DNA of 64,000 nucleotides from contig NZ_AEDD01000008.1 in NCBI RefSeq assembly GCF_000179615.1, positions 186,001 to 250,000 on the forward strand. Reading direction: 5' to 3'. The position numbers were made by a program, and so were the translations under genes. The stretch is from Paenibacillus curdlanolyticus YK9. Its GTDB lineage: Bacteria; Bacillota; Bacilli; Paenibacillales; Paenibacillaceae. Positions 9,558 through 18,733 of the stretch are shown here, in pieces; position 1 is the first letter of the stretch; every line of letters starts with the position of its first letter. A model generated the notes under the pieces. The model ran no database searches, was not told where the DNA came from, and was given only the letters and a program-made list of their open reading frames with translations.

Positions 9558-11519
9558 ATGCGAACTTTAAATATTGATATCGAGACATATAGCAGCATCG
9601 ACATTAAGAAGGCGGGAGCCTACAAATACGCCCAGTCACCTGATTTTCAGATCCTCATGTTCGCCTACAGCTGGGACGGCGGACCTGTACAGATCGTTGA
9701 TTTGGCACAAGGAGAGTATCTGCCTCAGGAGATAGTCGAAGCGCTCGCAGATCCTGCAGTGGTTAAGCACGCATATAACGCTGCTTTTGAGTGGTACTGC
9801 TTGAACCGCTTCTTCTATAGCCCAATCGAGCAATGGCGCTGCACACAGGTTCATGGCTTATATTGCGGCTATACGGCTGGACTAGGCGCTGTCGGAGAAG
9901 CGTTAGGCATCCCTCAGGATAAGCGGAAGCTTGGCACCGGAGGCTCGTTAATCCGGACGTTCTGCATTCCGTGCAAACCGACGAGAACGAATGGCATGCG
10001 GACGAGAACGTTACCACATCATGAGCCTGAGAAGTGGAAGCTTTTCAAGGAGTATTGCGTTGGTGACGTTGTAGCTGAGATGGAGATCCAACGCCGGCTT
10101 TCCGCGTTCCCGGTACCGGACCAGGAATGGCAGCTCTGGCATTTGGATCAGCGCATTAATGCGCGTGGCCTATTCTGCGATCTGCAGATGGTCGAAGGGG
10201 CGTTGGCCGTGGACGAGCAGGTGACTTCGGAGCTCCGCGCCGAGGCAATTTCATTGACGGGGCTGGATAACCCGAAAAGCGTCCAACAGCTGAGCAAATG
10301 GCTAGCGGAAGAGACCGGCGAAGAGGTTGAGAATCTGCAAAAAGGGACCGTCTCCAAGTTGATTGACAAGCTGGACGAAGGCAAGGCGCGGCGCGTTCTG
10401 GAGATACGGCAGGAGCTCTCCAAGACGAGTACCAAGAAATATGCCGCGATGCAGACGGCTGCCGGCAGCGATCAGCGAGTACGCGGTTTGCTTCAGTTTT
10501 ACGGCGCAAACCGAACGGGGCGCTGGGCGGGGCGGTTGGTTCAGATCCAGAACCTGCCCCGAAATTATCTTTCTACCTTAGAGTACGCCCGGCAGCTCGT
10601 TGTTGAGCGTAAGGTTGAAATGTTGAAGTTCGTTTACGGCAACGTGCCGGACACGCTCTCGCAATTGATCCGGACGGCGTTTGTGGTACCGGCAGGTAAG
10701 CAGCTTGGAGTAGCTGACTTCAGCGCAATCGAGGCGCGCGTTATTGCTTGGCTAGCTGGCGAGCAATGGCGGCTGGACGTTTTCGCAACGCACGGCAAAA
10801 TTTACGAAGCGTCAGCTTCGCAGATGTTTGGCGTACCAATCGAACAGATCGGCAAGGGTAGCGATCTTAGGCAAAAGGGCAAGGTCGCAGAATTGGCACT
10901 TGGTTATCAAGGTGGAAAAGGTGCACTGATTGCAATGGGGGCGCTTGATCAAGGGCTAACGGAAGCGGAACTGCCGGAGATCGTTACGCGTTGGCGCAAT
11001 GCTAACCGACGTATCGTTGATCTGTGGTACAGCATGGAGGCGGCGGCGATTGAGGTCATGGAGACGGGGCAGCCGGTCGGTGTACGTGGTCTGATCTTTG
11101 CTCGCGAAAGCCATCACGCTACGAAACAGGACTTCTTCACAATTACGTTGCCGAGTGGACGGAAGCTCTTTTATGCGAAGCCGTTTCTGCGAGAGAACGA
11201 TTTTGGCAAGCCTGCGCTTCACTATTGGGGTATGGACCAGACAAGCAAGAAGTGGACGGTGCTTAATACCTACGGCGGCAAGCTCGTCGAGAACTGCGTT
11301 CAAGCGATCGCACGGGATTGCCTAGCCGTTACACTGATGCGGCTAGATCATGTAGGCTACCCAATTGTGCTGCATGTCCATGACGAGGTGGGGGCGGAGC
11401 TGAGTAGCGCCGACGAGCTGGATCGGATGCTGGAGATCATGGCGCAGCCGATCCAGTGGGCGCCGGGGCTACCACTTAAGGGTGATGGGTTCGTTACAAA
11501 CTTCTATATGAAGGACTGA
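9558..11519 (+). CDS. Phage family A DNA polymerase with 3'-5' exonuclease domain
   Basis: 653 residues from ATG 9558 behind AAAGGAGGAG. The N-terminal proofreading domain has DIETYSS (Exo I), AYNAAFEW (Exo II-like) and YCVGDVVAEMEI (Exo III region). Polymerase motif A is DFSAIEARVIAWLAG (about residue 387), motif B is RQKGKVAELALGYQGG (about 437) and motif C is HVHDEVGAEL (about 605). There is no 5'-nuclease domain, as is usual for phage enzymes. The last residue lies four bases before the next gene. It is the replicative polymerase of this phage. Confidence 0.93.
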   Translation: MRTLNIDIETYSSIDIKKAGAYKYAQSPDFQILMFAYSWDGGPVQIVDLAQGEYLPQEIVEALADPAVVKHAYNAAFEWYCLNRFFYSPIEQWRCTQVHGLYCGYTAGLGAVGEALGIPQDKRKLGTGGSLIRTFCIPCKPTRTNGMRTRTLPHHEPEKWKLFKEYCVGDVVAEMEIQRRLSAFPVPDQEWQLWHLDQRINARGLFCDLQMVEGALAVDEQVTSELRAEAISLTGLDNPKSVQQLSKWLAEETGEEVENLQKGTVSKLIDKLDEGKARRVLEIRQELSKTSTKKYAAMQTAAGSDQRVRGLLQFYGANRTGRWAGRLVQIQNLPRNYLSTLEYARQLVVERKVEMLKFVYGNVPDTLSQLIRTAFVVPAGKQLGVADFSAIEARVIAWLAGEQWRLDVFATHGKIYEASASQMFGVPIEQIGKGSDLRQKGKVAELALGYQGGKGALIAMGALDQGLTEAELPEIVTRWRNANRRIVDLWYSMEAAAIEVMETGQPVGVRGLIFARESHHATKQDFFTITLPSGRKLFYAKPFLRENDFGKPALHYWGMDQTSKKWTVLNTYGGKLVENCVQAIARDCLAVTLMRLDHVGYPIVLHVHDEVGAELSSADELDRMLEIMAQPIQWAPGLPLKGDGFVTNFYMKD

Positions 11520-11523
11520 TTCG

Positions 11524-12054
11524 ATGAGTCATTACTTTTATATAACGCCAGAAGAGTATGCCAAGGCAGCTGAGCTTGGGATATCAGCGACAATGTTAGA
11601 CCGAAGGGTGCGGCAGCAATTGTGGTCGAAACAGAAAGCAATGACTACGCCGCCGCGAGTGCATAAGCCGCGAGGACATTACAGCGAATGGGCTGAGACG
11701 GCTAAGCGAAATGGGATTTGTTATAAGACGTTCATGGTCCGCATTCGGAATGGATATTCAGCTGAGAAGGCAGCGACTCAGCCGCTTCAGACGATAGAGG
11801 ACCTTAAGCAGAACGCGTTGCGAGCGACTGAGTTTATTCGAGTATATCCAGAGAGCGCGTTGCGGCTTGCTGAACAGAACGGGATTCCGTATCACACATT
11901 CCATCGTCGCGTGAAGAAATCGAAATGGCCGATAGAACGAGCAGCAACCGAGCCGCTATGGACAAGGCAGCAAATGGGTCGATTTGGAGCTCAGCGTCTT
12001 CGGGATCGTGAAGGTGACTGGGCAGCACAGATATTTGGGAAGCGGAGGGGTTAG
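11524..12054 (+). CDS. Protein with three HTH-like repeats, unknown
   Basis: 176 residues. Three ~35-residue units can be aligned by eye: PEEYAKAAELGISATMLDRR, AETAKRNGICYKTFMVRI (then GYSAEKAATQPL) and ALRLAEQNGIPYHTFHRR (then WPIERAATEPL). Each looks like a helix-turn-helix followed by a 'W/Y-S/P-x-E-x-A-x-T-x-P-L' strand, similar to the NUMOD-like DNA-binding repeats found beside homing endonucleases, but there is no nuclease domain. The place between polymerase and pcfK suggests a DNA-binding role. Basic throughout. Confidence 0.6.
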   Translation: MSHYFYITPEEYAKAAELGISATMLDRRVRQQLWSKQKAMTTPPRVHKPRGHYSEWAETAKRNGICYKTFMVRIRNGYSAEKAATQPLQTIEDLKQNALRATEFIRVYPESALRLAEQNGIPYHTFHRRVKKSKWPIERAATEPLWTRQQMGRFGAQRLRDREGDWAAQIFGKRRG

Positions 12055-12055
12055 C

Positions 12056-12424
12056 ATGAAAGCTCTTAATAAACTTCGAATGGAAATGGATGCGGCGCAG
12101 GGTAACGCTTATGTACAAGTGATTGGGAAGTTCCTGATTGATCATCTGGAGGCTACTCCAAGTCATGCAGAGCAACTGTGTGCAGCAGATAAGTCGATTG
12201 TAAAGAGTCTCGATGCAATGAAAGCCGAGGCAAAAAAGAAGCAGTCGGGTGGCGTAGCCATGCTTACCGATGCAGAGGGATTCGCTGTTGTGCTTAAGTA
12301 CTACGGTATTGACGCGGATCCGACGATGCCTCTAAGCCAAAAGGTTACTGTGGCCCCAGCGGACACAGTAACGCAAGTGTCGCCAACATCAGAATTCGAT
12401 GTCAAGCTTGATGACTTCTTATAA
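12056..12424 (+). CDS. PcfK-like protein
   Basis: 122 residues from ATG 12056 behind GCGGAGGGG; one base after the preceding stop. It matches the PcfK-like family (helical core ...YVQVIGKFLIDHL, KSIVKSLDAMKAEAKKK, then AMLTDAEGFAVVLKYYGI). PcfK and PcfJ were named from the conjugative plasmid pCF10; phage members are common but their function is not known. The PcfJ-like gene follows with a 13-base gap. Confidence 0.8.
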   Translation: MKALNKLRMEMDAAQGNAYVQVIGKFLIDHLEATPSHAEQLCAADKSIVKSLDAMKAEAKKKQSGGVAMLTDAEGFAVVLKYYGIDADPTMPLSQKVTVAPADTVTQVSPTSEFDVKLDDFL

Positions 12425-12437
12425 GGAGGGGCTAGCA

Positions 12438-13964
12438 TTGGGTTTTCATGATCATTTTCCAATCGACATAAGCTCCGAGATACAGTCGTACATTACTGAC
12501 GATGTGATGGACTGGAGTCGGTATCTATTTACGCACCGTGAAGGAAGACGGCAGTATGGCTTTTGTACTCACTGCAAGCAAGAGCATTTGACGGAGGGGC
12601 TAAAGCACGGTGTATCAGTGGAATGTCCGCATTGTCGTAGCGCGGTAAGGGTAAAAGCCAGCGGCCGAGGCAGAAAAGCGATGGTTGATTCTGTCTACCT
12701 GTTATGGTACGAGAAGTCACTCATAGACCCAATGGCGATTGTTGCTCGAGGCTTTTATGCAGTAAGGGATTACACGAAAGATTATCGAAAAACCGAAACG
12801 CTTATTAAACCTGTCGCGCTGTATCTGTTCGAATGGGGTAAAAGTGGGCTGATGGCGCGCAGGAATTGTTGGGGTGGATCGGTAAAATGGGTGCATTGTA
12901 AGAAAGTCTATTCTGAAGCTGTTCGTAGCATGAAGTATACCCCTAGCTACTACAGCGCAGCATCGATTAAGTCAGCTGTACGGGGGACACCTTTTCAATA
13001 CTGTACTTGGGAAAAATATAAAAAAGCCGATTTCGTTGAGGTATTTGACCTGGCGGCACGGTACCCATGCATTGAGTTTCTTACTAAGTATGGCCTTGGT
13101 CATCTCGTTACATCGAAACTTGAAGGGCAGGCAACTTACAGTGCCATTAATTGGCGAGGTAAGACGCCGGAGAAGGTTCTTCGTTTAAGTAAGTCAGATA
13201 TGAAGGCAATGAAAGCTTCGAAAGTATCGGTTGGGGCGTTGACTTTACGATGCTTCCAGCTTTCTAGGAAGGATGGATCCAACTATACCTGGGAAGAAGC
13301 TTCAACAATGTCCGATCTTCTGTCTGATTATAATGCATCTGAGTTATTAAACCTTGGGATCCACGCCCCAATATTAGTAATTAAAAGATATTTTTTAAAA
13401 CAGATTAAACGCGTCAAAAGCAGGTATCGTTCTGGTGGGGACGTTCTTATTTCTTGGCGAGACTATCTTAGGGAATGTAGAGAGCTCGGTAAGGATTTGA
13501 CGAAAGAGGCTGTTCTGTTCCCTAATGATCTCCACCGCGCTCACCAGGAATCTTCTCAAAAGACCAAGCTAAAACGCGATTCTGAGGTTATCAAGGGGAT
13601 ACTCCAAAGGGCAGCAGAACTTCAGCCTTATCACTTTGAACATGAGGGCTTATCTTTGCGACCGTGCGCTACAAATGAAGAGCTATTTGCAGAAGGGAAG
13701 ACCCTAAAACATTGCGTAGGTGGTTATGCGCCTAAATATGCTCGAGGCGCCTGCGATATCTTCTTAATAAGGCTGATTGACTCTCCAGACGCTCCGTTTT
13801 ACACAATGGAAGTCATCGATGGAAAGGTGATTCAATGTCGCGGCTTTGGTAACAAAGGCATGACTCCAGCAGTACGAGAATTCGTTGACGCATTTATCGA
13901 GAAAAAACTAAAGAAGAAAATAGAGCGCCTTAGAATAACGGCACAGCAGGAGGTTGCTATATGA
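12438..13964 (+). CDS. PcfJ-like protein with N-terminal zinc-ribbon
   Basis: 508 residues from TTG 12438, eight bases after AAGGAGGGG. An N-terminal Cys4 zinc-ribbon (CTHC...CPHC, residues ~41-64) is followed by a basic middle part and the family signature ELFAEGKTLKHCVGGYA near residue 425, then FYTMEVIDGKVIQCRGFGN. This belongs to the PcfJ-like family found in phages and conjugative elements; the biochemical role is unknown. Paired with the PcfK-like gene. The stop overlaps the next ATG by four bases. Confidence 0.85.
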   Translation: MGFHDHFPIDISSEIQSYITDDVMDWSRYLFTHREGRRQYGFCTHCKQEHLTEGLKHGVSVECPHCRSAVRVKASGRGRKAMVDSVYLLWYEKSLIDPMAIVARGFYAVRDYTKDYRKTETLIKPVALYLFEWGKSGLMARRNCWGGSVKWVHCKKVYSEAVRSMKYTPSYYSAASIKSAVRGTPFQYCTWEKYKKADFVEVFDLAARYPCIEFLTKYGLGHLVTSKLEGQATYSAINWRGKTPEKVLRLSKSDMKAMKASKVSVGALTLRCFQLSRKDGSNYTWEEASTMSDLLSDYNASELLNLGIHAPILVIKRYFLKQIKRVKSRYRSGGDVLISWRDYLRECRELGKDLTKEAVLFPNDLHRAHQESSQKTKLKRDSEVIKGILQRAAELQPYHFEHEGLSLRPCATNEELFAEGKTLKHCVGGYAPKYARGACDIFLIRLIDSPDAPFYTMEVIDGKVIQCRGFGNKGMTPAVREFVDAFIEKKLKKKIERLRITAQQEVAI

Positions 13965-14827
13965 CCCAAATTATTGATAGGACGCCGCAGCTCATCGCAG
14001 CGGAGATTCGAAGTATCGATAGCCAGACACGCGAAATTGTGTTGCGCGGCGCCATCGAAATTGGTAAGCGGTTGAATGAGGCAAAGGCACTCGTAAACCA
14101 CGGTGAGTGGGGCGTTTGGTTGTCCGAAAACGTCAGTTATAGTCAGTCCACTGCAAATAACTTCATGAAGGTTGCAGTCGAATACGGTTCAAATTTCCAA
14201 GCGGTTGAGAATTTGAGTTATACGCAAGCTGTTGCCTTATTGGCAGTCCCTTCAGAAGAGCGTGAACAGTTTGCGGAAGACATCAACGCTGTCGAGCTGT
14301 CGACTCGGGAGTTGCAAGCAGCAGTAAAAGCGCGTCAGGATGCTGAGAAGCAGGCAAAGAAGCTCGAATCAGAACTGAAAAAAGCCCAAAAGCAGGCTGA
14401 GACAGAGCGTAAGGAACGTGAGTTGCTTCAAGAGCGAGTATCCCAGTTGAACATTGAGCTTGCAGAGGCGAAGATTGCCGGTGATACAGAGACTGCACAA
14501 AGGGTGCAGGACGAACTGTTCGAAGCCCAGCAAGCGGTGAAGCGACTCGAGGATGAACTGAAGGCGAAGCCGATCGAGACAACAGCTATCGTGGAGAAGA
14601 TCCCGCCGGAGGTAGAGGCGGAATTGGCCGAGCTCCGGAAAAAAGTTGCGCAGCCGAGCAGCGCTGCGACGATTAAGTTTAAGCTCCAGTTTGATGCAAT
14701 AGTCGAAGGCTTTAAAGGTCTGCTTGCGACGTTAGGTGAGATCGAAGCAGGGGAGCCGGAACAGCGCGAGAAATACATCGGCGCTGCTCGCGGGTTGGTC
14801 GGTAAGATGTCTGCGCATTTTGAATAG
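13961..14827 (+). CDS. DUF3102-type phage protein with long coiled coil
   Basis: 288 residues. The N-terminal ~120 residues (REIVLRGAIEIGKRLNEAK ... GEWGVWLSENVSYSQSTANNFM) are the DUF3102-type domain, helical and related to ParB/KfrA-like DNA-binding partners. Residues ~105-210 are a heptad-rich coiled coil (EKQAKKLESELKKAQKQAE). The rest is helical. The role is unknown; its place in the replication module suggests a structural or DNA-organising part. Confidence 0.75.
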   Translation: MTQIIDRTPQLIAAEIRSIDSQTREIVLRGAIEIGKRLNEAKALVNHGEWGVWLSENVSYSQSTANNFMKVAVEYGSNFQAVENLSYTQAVALLAVPSEEREQFAEDINAVELSTRELQAAVKARQDAEKQAKKLESELKKAQKQAETERKERELLQERVSQLNIELAEAKIAGDTETAQRVQDELFEAQQAVKRLEDELKAKPIETTAIVEKIPPEVEAELAELRKKVAQPSSAATIKFKLQFDAIVEGFKGLLATLGEIEAGEPEQREKYIGAARGLVGKMSAHFE

Positions 14828-14873
14828 GTGAGTATGTTGTGAAATGCTGCCTTTGTAACATCAAGGCTATAAT

Positions 14874-15230
14874 TCAATCCGCAGACTTATCGAGCTTCAT
14901 GGTTGTAATGTAATCGATAATGCTAAACGAGGTGTCCCCATCCTTTATTGCTTCACGTACACGCTGTTCGACCTGCATGTTTATAATGCATTCGATTGCG
15001 TGCGATACGCTCCGCATGCTCGAATCGACATTATATTTAACGGCGAAATTGGTGTCAGACGAGTCCTTGGAAACCTCGACAAGCAGTTCCGACTGCTTGT
15101 CAAGACTTTTAAAAATGGCTTCGTTACAGGTTGCCAAACTGCGGAGTAAGTTAGTAATTTCCATAAGACTGCTGGCAATGTCGACAAAAGGGTCTTTAGG
15201 GATGTGTTGCGCCTTGCTTGCCGTTGTCAA
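14874..15230 (-). CDS. Minus-strand early gene, helical protein, unknown
   Basis: 118 residues if translation begins at TTG 15230, which has AAAGGAG ten bases upstream; the longer ATG start at 15269 has no SD. Strongly helical, with FVDIASSLMEITNLLRSLA and SELLVEVSKDSSDTNFAVKY and no known motif. It is the only minus-strand gene in the early operon between 5.9 and 41.6 kb. A TACAAT -10 box lies upstream on the minus strand with a poor -35. It could be expressed from the prophage or act against the rightward early transcripts. Confidence 0.55.
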   Translation of the reverse strand: MTTASKAQHIPKDPFVDIASSLMEITNLLRSLATCNEAIFKSLDKQSELLVEVSKDSSDTNFAVKYNVDSSMRSVSHAIECIINMQVEQRVREAIKDGDTSFSIIDYITTMKLDKSAD

Positions 15231-15379
15231 TGAGATCACGCTCCTTTGATGATTCTGTTCGACGTCCATTTGCCATTATCCTGTTATTGTATGTAATTTT
15301 TGGGACGGTCATTTCCCTGCAGCTGCGATGCTGATCATAAGGAGAACATTGGCTACTAAATTCAAAGGGAGGAATTTTT

Positions 15380-15769
15380 TTGGAAAATCCATATATGGCT
15401 CGCGCCGCATTACCTGGTATGCGTGAGCTGCTAGCACCGCGGATAACGATACCTCGATTGGTTGATGCTGCTCACCGAAACGCTATTGATAAAGGTTGGT
15501 ATGATGAGCCGCGAGCTTTTGGTGAATCTATTGCACTTATGCACAGCGAGCTCTCAGAGGCGCTGGAGGATTACCGGGACGGTAAAGGCTTCACTGAAAT
15601 TTGGTTTGAGGGAGATAAGCCGTGTGGCATTCCAACAGAATTGGCTGACACGATAATTCGGATATTTGACCTTTGCGGTCATTTGGAGATAGATCTGGAG
15701 GCGGCTATCCTTCAGAAGATGGCTTATAACGCTACACGGCCGCACAGACACGGGGGTAAGACTTTATGA
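15380..15769 (+). CDS. MazG-like all-alpha NTP pyrophosphohydrolase-related protein
   Basis: 129 residues from TTG 15380, seven bases after GGGAGGA. The pattern FGESIALMHSELSEALEDYRDG followed by IPTELADTIIRIFDLCGHL has the paired E-x2-E and E-x2-D helices that bind Mg2+ in MazG/dUTPase-like pyrophosphatases. Phage members adjust the nucleotide pool by hydrolysing (d)NTPs. The next gene overlaps by four bases. Confidence 0.8.
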   Translation: MENPYMARAALPGMRELLAPRITIPRLVDAAHRNAIDKGWYDEPRAFGESIALMHSELSEALEDYRDGKGFTEIWFEGDKPCGIPTELADTIIRIFDLCGHLEIDLEAAILQKMAYNATRPHRHGGKTL

Positions 15770-16044
15770 GTGTTATTTACAAATATCCTGTGTACCCGAG
15801 CCTTACGACACAAACCATTGAGGTTCCGTCTTCAAGCAAGATCATATCGGCTGTTGTTCAGAATGGGGATATCGTCGTGTATGCCTTAGTCCCAGGTGAG
15901 GAAGCAAGCCCAAATTGGAATGTAATAAAGCGGATAGTGGTCGTGGGTACAGGCTGGCAATTCCATGCGGACGATAAAACGCGCTTCATTAGTACTGTTC
16001 AATCCGGATCACTCGTTTGGCATGTGTTCGAATTGACTGATTAA
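15766..16044 (+). CDS. Small phage protein, DUF7352-like
   Basis: 92 residues, mostly beta strands. The pattern IYKYPV...QTIEVPSSSKIISAVVQNGDIVVYALV resembles the DUF7352-type proteins often placed among phage replication genes. Function unknown. It is coupled to the MazG-like gene (ATGA overlap) and lies 21 bases before the VapE gene. Confidence 0.65.
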   Translation: MSVIYKYPVYPSLTTQTIEVPSSSKIISAVVQNGDIVVYALVPGEEASPNWNVIKRIVVVGTGWQFHADDKTRFISTVQSGSLVWHVFELTD

Positions 16045-16065
16045 CCTGAAAGGTGGCCTGGCGCC

Positions 16066-18489
16066 GTGCAATTCAATAGACAATTAACAATCTCTGCCGC
16101 CGGCAGCAGGAAGGCGACACACTGGCCCGCGCAATCGATCTGGTGGTCCGAGCTCGTCGAGCGGCTGCGCACGGCGGTCCGTGGCACCGAAACATTAGCG
16201 GAATATCTGGCAATGCCGAAGTCAAAGCAAGATGACTTGAAGGACGTCGGCGGCTTCGTCGCCGGTGAGCTTATTGGTGGGCGCCGGAAGACGTCCGCGG
16301 TTGTAGGCCGTGACGTCATAACGCTTGATCTTGACGCCTTACCAGCAGGCAGCACATCTGACGTGCAGCGCCGTCTCGATGGACTTGGCTGCGCGTATGC
16401 GGTGTACAGTACTCGGAAGCATGAGGAGGCGCGACCGCGGCTGCGCGTTCTGATTCCTCTTAATCGAACGGTTACGGCAGATGAGTACGAGCCGCTTGCA
16501 CGTAAGCTAGCGCAGATCATCGGTATAGATTTGTGCGACCCAACAACGTTCCAAGCAACACGGCTCATGTACTGGCCAAGCTGCAGTGCTGATAGCCAGT
16601 ATGTGTTCACCTTTGGCGACAAGCCATTTGTGGATGCTGAGGGTCTTCTTGGAATGTACACGGACTGGCGTAACGTCTCAGAGTGGCCGCAGGTTCCCGG
16701 TGCGCAGCAGGTACATGTTCGCATGGCAGCTAAGCAGGGGGATCCTGCAGTGAAGGATGGTATCGTCGGCGCATTCTGCCGTCAGTATGACGTGCTTGCT
16801 GCAATGGAGAAGTTCCTGCCGGGGCTCTATGCCTCGACGGACGACGGGACGGGGCGCTTCACTTATGTGGGTGCCAGCACATCCGGTGGTGCTGTTATTT
16901 ATGATAACGGCGCATTCCTCTATTCACACCATGCTACGGATCCGTGCGGTGGTCGGCTAGTGAATGCTTTTGATCTGGTCCGGCTGCACCGCTTCGGGGA
17001 TGCAGACGACGAGGCCGCTGCAGGGACGCCGACGAATCGGCTTCCATCGTTCACGGCTATGGTTGCATTCGCGCTGCAGGATGGCGGTGTTGCTACGGCG
17101 ATTAACCAAGAGCGCTATGATAAGGCAGCTGCAGCGTTTGGAGCGCCGGTAGCCGATCTAGTGGCAGGAGATCCGGATTGGATCAAAAAGCTTGAAATCA
17201 GTACAACCACTGGCAGGCCAGCTAAGACGACGGACAACATACTTGTTATTCTCGAGCACGATCCGATGATTCGGGGAAAGCTCGCGTACGACGAGTTCGC
17301 TGTGAGGGGGCTGACGCTAGGCGCGCTGCCTTGGGATCAACGCCCCGAACGCCGGCAGTGGACCGATATTGACGATGCAGGACTGAGGCATTACCTTGAG
17401 CGATCGTACGGCATTACAGGTAAGGAAAAGATTCTTGATGCCGTAGCGCTCTGTGCGCATAAGCATACATTTAATGAGGTTCAGGAATGGCTTAAGAGTC
17501 TTCAATGGGACGGAGTTCGCCGTTTGGACCTGTTGCTGACTGATTACCTAGGGGCTGCGGATTCCACGTACACAAGAGCGGTGAGTCGTAAGGCTGTTGT
17601 CGCAGGAGTTGCGAGGGCCATGGCTCCAGGTTGTAAATATGATCAGATGCCCATCCTTGCGGGACCACAGGGGCTCGGGAAGAGTACGTTTCTGCGATTG
17701 CTGGGGCGAAGCTGGTATTCGGATAGCTTAACGACGTTTGAAGGCAAGGAAGCAAGCGAGCTCATACAGGGGATATGGCTTAATGAGGTCGGTGAGCTCA
17801 ACGGCTTCAGTAAGTCGGAGACGGGAGCGATCAAGCAGTTCCTTAGTCGGACGGAGGATATTTACCGAGAGCCATACGGGCGCCGTACGAAGGCTTACCC
17901 ACGAAGAGGGGTATTCTGGGGAACCACGAATGATAGTGAATTCTTAAAGGATGCAACGGGGAATCGTCGCTTCTGGCCGGTCGACGTAGGCGTTCAGCAG
18001 CCGACAAAGAGCGTATTCGGCCTATTGGAAGAAGAGGTTCCGCAAATTTATGCGGAGGCTTATATGTACTGGCAGCTGGGAGAGCCATTGTATTTGACGG
18101 GCGAAGCGGAAGAACAAGCACAAGCGCAGCAGGAGATCCACCGCGAAAGCAACGCTAAGGAGGGCGTCATTCGTGAGTTTGTGGAGCGACTGGTTCCAAC
18201 GGATTGGGATAAACGTACGTTGGCTGAGCGCCGTATGTACTGGTCAGGGGAATTCGGCCGGGCGGAGGGCGAAGCCATTGAACGGAGTCGCGTGTGCGCT
18301 GCCGAGGTGTGGTGCGAATGTTACGGGAGCGATCTTAAGTTTATGAAGCGATACGACGCAATGGAGATAAACGGTATTTTATCGAGACTTCAGGGGTGGA
18401 AACGATACGGGAGCTCATTCAGATTTGGGCCGTATGGGCAACAAAAAGGGTTCGTGAAGTCGTCAACTTTGTCTGTCAACTTTCAGTGA
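16066..18489 (+). CDS. VapE-family phage DNA primase-helicase
   Basis: 807 residues from GTG 16066 behind AAGGTGG. The N-terminal ~300 residues are a primase-polymerase-like domain (DVITLDLDALPAG has the acidic catalytic pair, followed by RPRLRVLIPLN). The C-terminal VirE/VapE superfamily 3-like ATPase has a Walker A LAGPQGLGKST (about residue 532), an acidic LNEVGELNGFSK, and FWGTTNDSEFL with GNRRFWPVDV as sensor/arginine-finger region. It should unwind and prime at the origin; an iteron array begins inside its last codons. Confidence 0.9.
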   Translation: MQFNRQLTISAAGSRKATHWPAQSIWWSELVERLRTAVRGTETLAEYLAMPKSKQDDLKDVGGFVAGELIGGRRKTSAVVGRDVITLDLDALPAGSTSDVQRRLDGLGCAYAVYSTRKHEEARPRLRVLIPLNRTVTADEYEPLARKLAQIIGIDLCDPTTFQATRLMYWPSCSADSQYVFTFGDKPFVDAEGLLGMYTDWRNVSEWPQVPGAQQVHVRMAAKQGDPAVKDGIVGAFCRQYDVLAAMEKFLPGLYASTDDGTGRFTYVGASTSGGAVIYDNGAFLYSHHATDPCGGRLVNAFDLVRLHRFGDADDEAAAGTPTNRLPSFTAMVAFALQDGGVATAINQERYDKAAAAFGAPVADLVAGDPDWIKKLEISTTTGRPAKTTDNILVILEHDPMIRGKLAYDEFAVRGLTLGALPWDQRPERRQWTDIDDAGLRHYLERSYGITGKEKILDAVALCAHKHTFNEVQEWLKSLQWDGVRRLDLLLTDYLGAADSTYTRAVSRKAVVAGVARAMAPGCKYDQMPILAGPQGLGKSTFLRLLGRSWYSDSLTTFEGKEASELIQGIWLNEVGELNGFSKSETGAIKQFLSRTEDIYREPYGRRTKAYPRRGVFWGTTNDSEFLKDATGNRRFWPVDVGVQQPTKSVFGLLEEEVPQIYAEAYMYWQLGEPLYLTGEAEEQAQAQQEIHRESNAKEGVIREFVERLVPTDWDKRTLAERRMYWSGEFGRAEGEAIERSRVCAAEVWCECYGSDLKFMKRYDAMEINGILSRLQGWKRYGSSFRFGPYGQQKGFVKSSTLSVNFQ

Positions 18490-18720
18490 GTTTGTCAACT
18501 TTCTCTGTCAACCTTGTCGACTTTCATTTTTTAGAAAGTTGACGGGTAAGTTGACAGGCTAAACCCTTGATATATAAGGCTTTTAGGTACTTTGTATACT
18601 TTGTCAACTTTCTATCTATTAAAAATAATAAATAGAGAGAATAGAGAGTATAGTGCCCGCCTAATACGCCTAATGCGCCTATACGCATACACGTATAGGA
18701 AAATCGTTCGGAAAGTTGAC
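18462..18720. other. Candidate phage replication origin: GTCAACTTT iterons plus AT-rich stretch
   Basis: Nine copies of GTCAACTTT or close variants: direct at 18462, 18475, 18494, 18507 (GTCAACCTT), 18516 (GTCGACTTT) and 18603; inverted at 18535, 18547 (TAAGTTGAC) and 18712. An AT-rich tract with AATAATAAATAGAGAG lies at about 18612-18650, and CCTATACG/CGTATAGG form an inverted repeat near 18678-18699. It holds no gene; the array lies between the primase-helicase and a nuclease gene. Iterons plus AT-rich DNA beside the initiator-type gene is the usual form of a phage origin. Function is inferred. Confidence 0.65.
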
Positions 18721-18733
18721 AGGAGGATTGAGC

